NCBI RefSeq assembly: GCF_011421635.1
Contig: NZ_WTLI01000009.1
Location: forward strand, 62,001 to 126,000
Source: Paenibacillus turpanensis
GTDB taxonomy: Bacteria > Bacillota > Bacilli > Paenibacillales > YIM-B00363
Length of the DNA stretch: 64,000 nucleotides
Direction of reading: 5' to 3'
The translations under genes were made by a program, and so were the position numbers. Under the pieces are notes generated by a model. It was given only the letters and a program-made list of their open reading frames with translations. It had not been told where the DNA came from and searched no databases. Within the stretch, counting starts at the first letter, position 1. The number at the start of each line of letters is the position of its first letter. Below are positions 16,994-24,972 of the stretch, one piece after another.

Positions 16994-17793
16994 ATACGAT
17001 GCTGACGCAGCGTGTGCACGACGAATACAAGAAGCGCCAGCTGAAGCGTACATGGCTCGTCATGCTGACGCAGGCGTTGCTGCTCGTCGGATTTGTCGGG
17101 ATTTGGGAGGTAGCGGGGCGCAACAAGTGGATTGACGTTCTGCTGTTCAGCTATCCGAGCAAAGTGATAGAGCTGCTTTACAGCAAGCTGCTGGACGGAA
17201 CACTGCTGCCGCATATCGGGGTTACCGTGCTTGAGACATGCGCGGGCTTCCTGCTGGGCACGCTGTTCGGTACGGCGATTGCAGCATTTATCTGGTATTC
17301 CGAATTTTGGTCCCGCGTGCTGGATCCGTTTATTGTCGTACTCAATAGTATGCCGAAGGTTGCCCTCGGTCCGCTCATTATTGTCGGTTTCGGTCCGGGC
17401 ACTTTTTCGATAATCGCTATGACGCTGGCCGTTACCGTTATTATTACAACACTCGTCATTTACAATAGCTTTAAAGAAGTGGACTCCAATTATAACAAGG
17501 TTATTCGCGTTTTTGGCGGAGGCAAGCGGGACATTTTTGTGAAATCGATATTGCCCGCTGCCTTTCCAACGATAGTGTCTACCTTGAAGGTCAACGTCGG
17601 GCTGGCGTGGATCGGCGCCATCGTCGGTGAATTTCTGACATCGGAGCGCGGACTCGGTTACTTGATCATATACGGTTTTCAGGTGTTTAACTTTACGCTT
17701 GTCATCGGAAGCTTGTTTGTAATTGCGATTTTTGCAACCTTAATGTATCAGGTTGTTGCATTCGTAGAGGAACGGATTGTTCGTAAAATGTGA
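16990..17793 (+). CDS. ABC importer permease (SsuC/TauC-like)
   Basis: Integral membrane permease of 267 aa with about six helices. The BPD_transp_1 region carries the LNSMPKVALGPLIIVGFGPG segment and the EAA-type loop VIRVFGGGKRDIFVKSILPAAFPTIVS that docks the ATPase. Starts with GTG inside the ATPase stop codon, so translation is coupled. The substrate is undetermined, as for the binding protein. Confidence 0.93.
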   Translation: MNTMLTQRVHDEYKKRQLKRTWLVMLTQALLLVGFVGIWEVAGRNKWIDVLLFSYPSKVIELLYSKLLDGTLLPHIGVTVLETCAGFLLGTLFGTAIAAFIWYSEFWSRVLDPFIVVLNSMPKVALGPLIIVGFGPGTFSIIAMTLAVTVIITTLVIYNSFKEVDSNYNKVIRVFGGGKRDIFVKSILPAAFPTIVSTLKVNVGLAWIGAIVGEFLTSERGLGYLIIYGFQVFNFTLVIGSLFVIAIFATLMYQVVAFVEERIVRKM

Positions 17794-17799
17794 AAGCTG

Positions 17800-17822
17800 C
17801 CCCGGAGCGAAATCCGGGGTTT
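17800..17822 (+). terminator. Probable terminator of the importer operon
   Basis: CCCCGGA-GCGAAA-TCCGGGG hairpin, followed only by TTTAC, so termination may be partial. Confidence 0.5.
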
Positions 17823-17896
17823 ACATAAACGTTTGCAGTACTTCTGGTGTTCCGGTACGATAGGAAAAAACAGGTGGAGAAATGGTGGGCTGGCAC

Positions 17897-18919
17897 ATGA
17901 AGCTGTTAATTTTGGGCGGTACATCCTTTGTAGGGAGACATATGACACAAGCGGCCATCGACCGCGGACATGAAGTCACGTTGTTTCACCGGGGGCAGAC
18001 CAACCCGGGTATTTTTCCTGCCGCGCAAAAAGTGGTTGGCGATCGAATGGACGGGCTCGAGCCGTTAGCATTCGGAAAATGGGATGCGGTCATCGATACG
18101 AGCGGGTATTTGCCGCGCGCCGTATCTCTTAGCGCGCAATTTTTGAAAGAGCGAGCCGACCGTTATATTTATATTTCAACGCTTTCTGTTTATGCGGACA
18201 AGTCCTTCGCCGGAATTACGGAAGAGCATGAGGTCGAGCAGCTTGAGGATCCGGAATCGGAGGATATCCCGGCTTACTACGGCGCCTTAAAAGCAGCTTC
18301 CGAGCAAAGGGCTGCGGAAGCGTTTGGCGGCCGCCTGCTTGTGATCCGTCCCGGCGTCGTGGCCGGGCCGTACGACTCGACGGACCGCTTAACCTATTGG
18401 CCAAGGAGAGTGGCCGAGGGCGGAGCCATTCTTGTCCCGGAGCAGCAGGCTCCTTTCCAATGTATCGATGGCAGAGATCTTGCGGCATGGACGATGGCTA
18501 TGGCTGAACAGAAGGAGACCGGAATATACAATGCCGTGGGTACACCGGGTGTATACACGTTTCGAGGGATGGTCGAAGCTTGCCGTTCCGCTGTGAACCG
18601 GAATGCGGAGCTTGTTCCGGTGGACGAGCACTGGCTGCTGGAGCAGGGGGTACGCCCTTTTACCGATATTCCGCTATGGATTGCTGCAAGCGATCGGGAG
18701 CGGTCCGGGTTTATGCAGGTGAGTGCCCGTAAGGCAGAGCTGAAGGGGCTACGCTGCCGTCCGCTTGAGCAAACGTTTGAGGACCTGTGGGCGTGGGATC
18801 GGGGACGTCTGGATAATCCGCACCGTACGGGAATGTCCCGCGGCAGAGAGGCCGAGCTTCTTCAAGCATGGCAAACTGTGAGTAAAGGAGGGGACTCCTT
18901 TGGGGATTCGCGTCATTAA
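17897..18919 (+). CDS. NAD-dependent epimerase/dehydratase family protein
   Basis: Extended short-chain dehydrogenase of 340 aa. It begins MKLLILGGTSFVGRH, the Rossmann GGTxFxGxH nucleotide motif, and has the STLSVYAD strand and the YYGALK segment (Tyr-x3-Lys catalytic pair). The GGTxF variant resembles plant-type mRNA-binding/isoflavone reductase-like members; the substrate is unknown. An in-frame ATG at 17882, just after GGTGGAG, is an alternative start adding five residues; I chose 17897 because the family begins at MKLLILGGT. The last 20 nt overlap the next gene. Confidence 0.85.
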   Translation: MKLLILGGTSFVGRHMTQAAIDRGHEVTLFHRGQTNPGIFPAAQKVVGDRMDGLEPLAFGKWDAVIDTSGYLPRAVSLSAQFLKERADRYIYISTLSVYADKSFAGITEEHEVEQLEDPESEDIPAYYGALKAASEQRAAEAFGGRLLVIRPGVVAGPYDSTDRLTYWPRRVAEGGAILVPEQQAPFQCIDGRDLAAWTMAMAEQKETGIYNAVGTPGVYTFRGMVEACRSAVNRNAELVPVDEHWLLEQGVRPFTDIPLWIAASDRERSGFMQVSARKAELKGLRCRPLEQTFEDLWAWDRGRLDNPHRTGMSRGREAELLQAWQTVSKGGDSFGDSRH

Positions 18920-19874
18920 GACGGCAATCGCTGCCGTCGTAGCGGTTTATATAGCTAACGCATTTGGGCTGGCCTTTGCGACGTCGGCCGGTCTGCTGGC
19001 AGTGCTGGGCACTGATATTACCCGCCGGAAAAGCCTGCATACGGCGTTTGTACGCAGCGTGGCGTCCATCATCGGGCTGCTTTTCGCGGTGCTTATTTTT
19101 AGTTTATTCGGTTTTTATCCCTGGGTAATCGGGGTGTTTATTTTGGCGGCGTATCCGGTGCTGTCGAAGGTGAAGCTGAAGGACGGCATCGTCACCAGTT
19201 CGGTTATTGTCATTCATGTATACAGTGTGAGATCGACGGATCCGCAGGTCATTTTGAATGAAGTGTTCCTTCTATTAATCGGTCTCGGCACAGCGATGGT
19301 CGTTAATCTAATTTATATGCCCCGGTCCGACTTGCGGATTAAACAGCTTCGCGAGCGGGTGGAGGATTCTTTTTCGGCTATTTTTCTGGAGTTTTCCCGT
19401 CATTTAAAGGAACATGAGCATATTTGGAACGGTGAGGAATATATACAGGCGCATGATGCGATCGAGGAGGGGCTGGGCCAAGCACGCCGATCCAGAGAAA
19501 ATCAGCTGCTCCTCATCGATGATTATTCGTACACCTATTTTTTAATGAGGAAACAGCAGCTGGACAGCATTCAGCGGATGATGGAGCTCGTTGCGCAGGT
19601 GTATCGGACGCTTCCGCACAGCCGGTTAACAGCAGAGCTCTTTGAGGAGCTTAGTGTAGATGTCAAAAGCGAATATTATGCGGGCAATGTAGAAAAGCAT
19701 TTAGTGGAGCTGGAGGCGAAATTTCGGTCTATGCCGCTGCCGGAAACTCGGGAGGAATTCGAGGTTCGTTCCGCCGTTTTCCAGCTTTGCCTGGAATTGG
19801 AGCGTTATTTGACGATAGCGAAGGGGAAGAAAAAAAACAAAAGTAAGAACGAAACAGCGTCACAGCAAGGGTGA
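18900..19874 (+). CDS. Aromatic acid exporter family protein (ArAE_1/DUF939-like)
   Basis: Membrane protein of 324 aa. The N-terminal half (about 1-140) has four to five hydrophobic helices with TAIAAVVAVYIANAFGL and SAGLLAVLGTDITRRKSL, matching the ArAE_1 (FUSC superfamily) membrane domain. The C-terminal half (about 150-310) is a soluble helical domain. The family is proposed to export aromatic acids; the substrate here is unknown. The start is TTG 18900 with AAAGGAGGGG upstream, inside the end of the epimerase gene, so the two form one unit. A basic Lys/Asn tail ends the protein. Confidence 0.85.
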   Translation: MGIRVIKTAIAAVVAVYIANAFGLAFATSAGLLAVLGTDITRRKSLHTAFVRSVASIIGLLFAVLIFSLFGFYPWVIGVFILAAYPVLSKVKLKDGIVTSSVIVIHVYSVRSTDPQVILNEVFLLLIGLGTAMVVNLIYMPRSDLRIKQLRERVEDSFSAIFLEFSRHLKEHEHIWNGEEYIQAHDAIEEGLGQARRSRENQLLLIDDYSYTYFLMRKQQLDSIQRMMELVAQVYRTLPHSRLTAELFEELSVDVKSEYYAGNVEKHLVELEAKFRSMPLPETREEFEVRSAVFQLCLELERYLTIAKGKKKNKSKNETASQQG

Positions 19875-19908
19875 AGTTCATCAATCATGTAAATCTCGAA
19901 AAAAATTG

Positions 19909-19937
19909 TCACCCTAGACGAATGTCCTGCATACAAA
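19909..19937 (+). promoter_or_regulatory. Possible sigma-E-type promoter of cotE
   Basis: CATACAAA at 19930-19937 fits the sigma-E -10 consensus; the -35 region about 14 nt upstream is a poor match. cotE of B. subtilis is transcribed by sigma-E during sporulation, which is the main support. Confidence 0.3.
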
Positions 19938-19971
19938 TGTAACGAATGATTGTATGGAGGAGGTTAAGAAG

Positions 19972-20529
19972 ATGTCCATTAGTTATAAAGACTTCGAGTG
20001 CAGAGAGATTATCACCAAAGCAGTGTGCGGCAAGGGACGGAAGTTCTCTCAAGTCGCTCATACGGTTACGCCGCCGAACCGGCCTACAAGCATTCTTGGG
20101 GCATGGATCATCAACCATCAGTACGAAGCGGTGAGATCGGCGGACGGCATTGAGGTCGTCGGTACTTATGATATCAACATCTGGTATTCGTACAACAGAA
20201 ATTCCCAAACGGATGTAGCGAAAGAAACCGTATCTTATTCCGAGCTGGTTCCGCTGTCGTACTTAGACCCGAAGCACCGGGCATCGACAGAAGAGGTTTC
20301 GGCGGATGCAACGCAAGAGCCGAACTGCGTAGAGGCGAACATCAACGCCGCCGGTAACGGCGTTGTCGTTCGGGTAGAGCGCGAGTTCGAGGTTGAAATG
20401 GTAGCCGAAACAAAAGTGTGCGTTGTCGTTTGCGAAGGCGGCTGCGACGGTTTCGGAGATAAAGAAGCTGACTACGGCGACGAGTACGACGATTTGGAAG
20501 CAGACCTGCTGGAGGACGAAATCGACTAA
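19972..20529 (+). CDS. cotE: Outer spore coat morphogenetic protein CotE
   Basis: Mother-cell protein of 185 aa that organises the outer spore coat. It keeps the CotE core: REIITKAVCGKGRKFSQ, ILGAWIINHQYEA, YDINIWYSYNRNSQTDV, the EPNCVEANI strand and EREFEVEMVAETKVCVVV, and ends in the typical highly acidic tail (DEYDDLEADLLEDEID). Cys is more frequent than in the Bacillus protein (CEGGCDG before the tail). Start at ATG 19972 behind GGAGGAGG; an ATG at 19954 lies inside that ribosome binding site. Position next to mutS is as in B. subtilis, except for the gene that follows. Confidence 0.95.
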   Translation: MSISYKDFECREIITKAVCGKGRKFSQVAHTVTPPNRPTSILGAWIINHQYEAVRSADGIEVVGTYDINIWYSYNRNSQTDVAKETVSYSELVPLSYLDPKHRASTEEVSADATQEPNCVEANINAAGNGVVVRVEREFEVEMVAETKVCVVVCEGGCDGFGDKEADYGDEYDDLEADLLEDEID

Positions 20530-20599
20530 GCTGTCTAGCCTGACGGTACGTTCCGGGGGATAGTGATAGTTCATTGTATGTGTTCCCGGGGGGTCTGTT

Positions 20600-20622
20600 G
20601 AGGGCGAGAGCCCTCTTTTTTT
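20600..20622 (+). terminator. Intrinsic terminator after cotE
   Basis: GAGGGC-GAGA-GCCCTC followed by seven T; compact and strong. It separates cotE from the amidoligase gene, so the latter needs its own promoter or read-through. Confidence 0.9.
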
Positions 20623-20659
20623 GTGCAAAATATGCGGTACGGCGGTAGGAGGGGTCGGA

Positions 20660-21988
20660 TTGGCAGTGGCGGAAACAGCGGCAAGAGAAGAACTGGTAAG
20701 GACATTCCAAAACATGCTGGAAGAAAACCCTCATGCAGCGCGGGTACGCGATGCGGCGCTGACGCTGGAAGATCTGAGTCGGAACGGCATACGCACGCTT
20801 TCGGAGGAGGATACGGGTCAAGAGGGCGTACGGCGCCGTTTCATTATTCCCGTATACGGGCTGGAGGCGCTGGCTGTATGGTCCAACGCTCCGGATCGGC
20901 TGATTTCTGGGTCCGGGGGCGGCGATGCCCGTAAGTTCCGGGAGCTGATGCGGGAAGAGTATACGCTGTCGATCCGGAGCGCGATGAAGACGGCGATCCG
21001 GGCGATTTACGTGCTTGGGCTCGATTTCGGCGTCGTGGAGCTGGCCGCCTCCGAGCATGGACGCCCCGCAGTGACGAGGGTGGTGCCTGTGCCCCCGGCC
21101 AGCAGAAGGATGGAAGTGTTATTCAGCGAGGCGATCGAGCTGCACCGGATTTGTATGGAGGTGGAGGGGAAGCGGGAAAGCTCCGCCGTGCTGGGGACAG
21201 ACCCGGAGTTCGTGCTAAGGCGACCGGGAGGCAAGGTGGTGCCCGCGTCCCGTTATTTTGAGAAGCGGGGGCCTGTCGGCTGCGATGCCGTTCGCTTCGG
21301 CCGAAGGCTGCTGTACCCGCTCGTGGAGCTGCGCCCGAAGCCGTCCTCGGATGTGCTGGAGCTGCTGCGCGCGCTGCGCGGGACGATGCGGGTCGCCTCC
21401 CGCCGCATCGAGGAAGGCAGCCTGGAATGGCTGGCCGGGGGGATGCCGGCGGCCGGGCTACCGCTTGGCGGTCATATTCATATGAGCGGCCTGTATTTGA
21501 ACGGCAGGCTGCTCCGTGCCTTGGACAATTACTTAGCGCTGCCGCTAGTGCTTGTGGAGGACGATACGACTGCGGACCGGAGAAAGCGCTACGGCTTCCT
21601 CGGCGATTTCCGCAGGCAGTTTCACGGCGGCTTCGAGTACCGTACGCCGCCGTCTTGGATCGTGTCCCCGCGAATTTCGGCGGGAGTGCTGGCTCTGGCG
21701 AGCCTGCTTTCGGATCATTACCGAAAGCTGGACTATTTTCCGCTGCGTGATCCGCAGGTGCAGCGGCATTATTATGACGGGGCAAAGCAGGAGCTGCTGC
21801 CGATCGTGGAAAAGCTGTGGGGCGAGCTGGAGAAGGCCGAGAGCTACCGTGCACTGGAACGGTTTTTGCGGCCGCTGCGCGAGCAAATGCTTCGCCTGGA
21901 AAGCTGGGAGGAGCAGCGGGACATTCGGCCTGCATGGAAAATTGCTCCTTATGACCTTTCAGGTTTCTCTAAGGTAAATATGATATAA
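20660..21988 (+). CDS. Putative amidoligase (COOH-NH2 ligase type 2) domain protein
   Basis: Protein of 442 aa. From about residue 170 on it resembles the phage phiEco32-like COOH-NH2 ligase family, a glutamine-synthetase-like fold predicted to make amide bonds between carboxylates and amines using ATP. Visible motifs: GTDPEFVL (179-186), PVGCDAVRF, ELRPKPS, LPLGGHIHMSG (about 267-277) and GFEYRTPPSWI. The N-terminal ~170 residues are not recognised. Start taken at TTG 20660, seven nt after GGAGG; the frame extends to 20621 but there it runs into the terminator. The position directly between cotE and mutS suggests, without proof, a spore-coat cross-linking or tailoring role. Confidence 0.78.
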   Translation: MAVAETAAREELVRTFQNMLEENPHAARVRDAALTLEDLSRNGIRTLSEEDTGQEGVRRRFIIPVYGLEALAVWSNAPDRLISGSGGGDARKFRELMREEYTLSIRSAMKTAIRAIYVLGLDFGVVELAASEHGRPAVTRVVPVPPASRRMEVLFSEAIELHRICMEVEGKRESSAVLGTDPEFVLRRPGGKVVPASRYFEKRGPVGCDAVRFGRRLLYPLVELRPKPSSDVLELLRALRGTMRVASRRIEEGSLEWLAGGMPAAGLPLGGHIHMSGLYLNGRLLRALDNYLALPLVLVEDDTTADRRKRYGFLGDFRRQFHGGFEYRTPPSWIVSPRISAGVLALASLLSDHYRKLDYFPLRDPQVQRHYYDGAKQELLPIVEKLWGELEKAESYRALERFLRPLREQMLRLESWEEQRDIRPAWKIAPYDLSGFSKVNMI

Positions 21989-22055
21989 TAGTAGAGTCAT
22001 AGACAAGGATTGACAAAAACGGCACACTCTTGTGCGTTGTAAGGTGACTTTACTT

Positions 22056-24947
22056 ATGGCTCAATATACTCCGATGATTCAACAATACTTATCCGTTAAG
22101 GCCGAGGTGCCTGACGCGTTCTTATTTTTCCGTCTCGGCGATTTTTACGAGATGTTTTTCGATGACGCCGTAAATGCGGCGCGAGAATTGGAAATTACGC
22201 TCACCGGACGCGAAGGCGGCGCGGCTGAGCGTATTCCGATGTGCGGCGTGCCCTATCATTCGGCGGACCAGTACATTGCAAGATTGATAGAAAAGGGCTT
22301 TAAGGTCGCGATTTGCGAGCAGGTGGAGAATCCGGCCGAAGCAAAGGGCGTCGTGCGCCGGGAAATCGTCCGGATCATAACGCCAGGAACGGTCATGGAA
22401 GGAAAGACGCTCGGCGACGGATCAAACAATTTTATCGCTTCGGCGGTTGTGCGCGGCGGCGATGTGGGACTTGCGTTTTGCGATTTGACGACCGGCGAGC
22501 TGTATGTAACGGAGCTGGCCGGGGCCAGCGAGGACGATCGGCTGCTGGCCGATGAGATCGCTACGTACCGGCCGGCGGAAATCGTCGCGGAAGCGGCGCT
22601 GCTGGAGCGTCTTGCCGCTACGGGCGAGTCCGCGGTGAGAAATGCGGTCAACTCGGTATGGAGCAGTGGTGACGCGGAGCCGCTGCAAACGGCGGGCGTT
22701 GCCGGGGTTTCGTCACTGGCGGAAGCGCCGCTAGCTGCGGCGGCTGCGCTGTATACGTATTTGCAGACGACGCAGAAGCGGTCGCTTGGGCATATTACGG
22801 CGGTGCAGAGCTACGATTCGCAGCAGTTTATGGTGCTGGATCCGTTTACGCGCCGCAATTTGGAGCTGACGGAGACCGTCCGCGAGCAGGGCCGAAAGGG
22901 CACGCTGCTTTCGCTGCTGGACCGGACGGTGACGTCGATGGGCGCGCGGCTGCTCCGCCGCTGGCTGGACAAGCCGCTGCTGAACCGCGATGCGCTGCAG
23001 CGGCGGCTTGATGCGGTAGACACGCTCGTGCGCGACTGGATGGCGCGCAGCGATGCGCGGGATTTGCTGAAGCCGGTGTACGATCTGGAGCGGCTGATCG
23101 GCCGCGTATCGTACGGCAGTGCGAATGCGCGCGATTTGGCGGCGCTGCGCACCTCCTTGCGGCAGGTGCCGGCCGTGCTTGAGCTTTGCCGCAGCTCGGC
23201 GGCTCCGGCGATTCAAGAGTTGGCGAGCCGGACCGAAGACTGCGCCGAGGTGCGGGAATGGATCGAGGCGGCGATCGTGGACGAGCCGCCCGTGTCGGTT
23301 CGCGACGGCGGGATGATCCGCGCCGGGTACCACGAGCATTTGGACAAGCTGCGCGAAGCAAGCAGCGGTGGCAAGCAGTGGATCGCGGAGCTGGAGCAGC
23401 GCGAGCGGCAGCTGACCGGCGTGAAGTCGCTGAAGGTCGGCTTCAACAAGGTGTTCGGCTATTACATCGAGGTGACCCGCGCCAACAGCGGGTCGCTGCC
23501 GGAGGGACGCTACGAGCGCAAGCAGACGCTGGCCAATGCGGAGCGCTTTATCACTCCGGAGCTGAAGGAAAAGGAAGCGCTAATCCTCGAAGCGGAAGAA
23601 AAAATGGTCGATCTTGAATATGCGCTTTTTACCGATTTGCGCGATCGGATTGCCGATCGGATTGCCGAGCTGAAGACGCTCGCGGAATCGATTGCAGCGC
23701 TGGACGCTTTTCAGTCGCTGGCAGAGGTCAGCGCATCGCGCGGTTACGTGATGCCGGAGCTGCATGAAGGCGGCGATCTGGTGATCGAGGAAGGGCGACA
23801 TCCGGTCGTCGAGTCGATGCTGCCTGACCGAACCTTTATCGCCAACGACACGGTGCTGAGCCGCGAGGAAGGCGGCATGCTGCTCATTACCGGCCCGAAT
23901 ATGGCCGGCAAGAGCACTTACATGCGCCAGGTGGCGATGCTGTGCGTGATGGCGCAGATCGGCTGCTTTGTGCCGGCGCGCCGCGCGGTGATGCCGTTGA
24001 TCGACCGCATTTTTACGCGGATCGGGGCGGCCGACGATTTGGCGGGAGGCCAAAGCACCTTTATGGTGGAAATGAAGGATATTCAGACGATGACGCAGAA
24101 GGCGACGCCGCGCAGTCTTGTCATTATCGACGAGCTTGGCCGGGGCACCTCGACCGGCGAAGGCATGGCAATCGCTCAAGCGGTCATTGAGCATATACAC
24201 AATCATATCGGCTGCAAAACACTCGTTTCGACGCATTTTCACGAATTAGCTCACTTGGAGCAGTCGCTTTCGGGCCTGCGCAATTACTGTATGGCGGTCA
24301 AGGAAAGCGGCGGCCAAATTACGTTCCTGCGCAAGCTGACGCGAGGCGCCGCCGATACGAGCTACGGCATCTACTGCGCGCAAATCGCCGGGCTGCCGAA
24401 AACGATTATTCAGCGCTCCTATGCGCTGCTTAACGATTTTGAGGCGCGTGCCCGGTCGGCGGACGAGGCCCAAGGAGATGAGGCTCGGACGTATAAGGAT
24501 CTTTCCGGCACCGCAGGCAGGTTGGCTGCGCTTCAGGCAGAGGCGCTGGCCTCGACCGCGGGGACTGACGCTGCTCCGGCTGCTCCGGCTGCACAGGCCG
24601 CGCAAGCAGACCGGGCCGCAGAAATGGGCTCTGGCTACGCGGCGCAGGAGGCTGCGTCTGCCATTGCCGCAGAGTCACCGGCTCCGGCAGGTGAATCGCT
24701 GTCATCGACAGAATCAGCTGCGCCTTATGAAGCGGAGCCCGCGGAGGCATCCGGTTCCGGGATCGTACAGCTGAGCATGTTCGATACTCCGGCAAGTCAA
24801 CCGGAAGCGGCGGGCAAACGGAAGTCAAGCGCCAAGGATGAAGCTGTTTTGGAGCAGATCAAGGCCGTAGACCTAATCAACATGACACCTCTCGAAGCGA
24901 TGAACCTTTTATTTGACCTAAAAAAGAAGCTTAGCACGAAGCTATAA
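22056..24947 (+). CDS. mutS: DNA mismatch repair protein MutS
   Basis: ATPase of 963 aa that recognises mispairs and small loops and recruits MutL. The mismatch-wedge motif FFRLGDFYEMFFDDA is near the N-terminus, the connector and lever domains follow, and the ATPase has Walker A GPNMAGKST (about 613-621), DDLAGGQSTFMVEM and Walker B VIIDELGRGTST. It is longer than the ~850-aa norm because of a ~100-residue Ala/Pro/Glu-rich linker after the ATPase. That linker ends in QLSMF (905-909), a sliding-clamp (DnaN) binding motif, followed by the C-terminal tetramer helix region. Start ATG 22056 is preceded by AAGGTGA. Confidence 0.98.
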   Translation: MAQYTPMIQQYLSVKAEVPDAFLFFRLGDFYEMFFDDAVNAARELEITLTGREGGAAERIPMCGVPYHSADQYIARLIEKGFKVAICEQVENPAEAKGVVRREIVRIITPGTVMEGKTLGDGSNNFIASAVVRGGDVGLAFCDLTTGELYVTELAGASEDDRLLADEIATYRPAEIVAEAALLERLAATGESAVRNAVNSVWSSGDAEPLQTAGVAGVSSLAEAPLAAAAALYTYLQTTQKRSLGHITAVQSYDSQQFMVLDPFTRRNLELTETVREQGRKGTLLSLLDRTVTSMGARLLRRWLDKPLLNRDALQRRLDAVDTLVRDWMARSDARDLLKPVYDLERLIGRVSYGSANARDLAALRTSLRQVPAVLELCRSSAAPAIQELASRTEDCAEVREWIEAAIVDEPPVSVRDGGMIRAGYHEHLDKLREASSGGKQWIAELEQRERQLTGVKSLKVGFNKVFGYYIEVTRANSGSLPEGRYERKQTLANAERFITPELKEKEALILEAEEKMVDLEYALFTDLRDRIADRIAELKTLAESIAALDAFQSLAEVSASRGYVMPELHEGGDLVIEEGRHPVVESMLPDRTFIANDTVLSREEGGMLLITGPNMAGKSTYMRQVAMLCVMAQIGCFVPARRAVMPLIDRIFTRIGAADDLAGGQSTFMVEMKDIQTMTQKATPRSLVIIDELGRGTSTGEGMAIAQAVIEHIHNHIGCKTLVSTHFHELAHLEQSLSGLRNYCMAVKESGGQITFLRKLTRGAADTSYGIYCAQIAGLPKTIIQRSYALLNDFEARARSADEAQGDEARTYKDLSGTAGRLAALQAEALASTAGTDAAPAAPAAQAAQADRAAEMGSGYAAQEAASAIAAESPAPAGESLSSTESAAPYEAEPAEASGSGIVQLSMFDTPASQPEAAGKRKSSAKDEAVLEQIKAVDLINMTPLEAMNLLFDLKKKLSTKL

Positions 24948-24972
24948 ATATAGAATGGGAGAGGAACACAGC

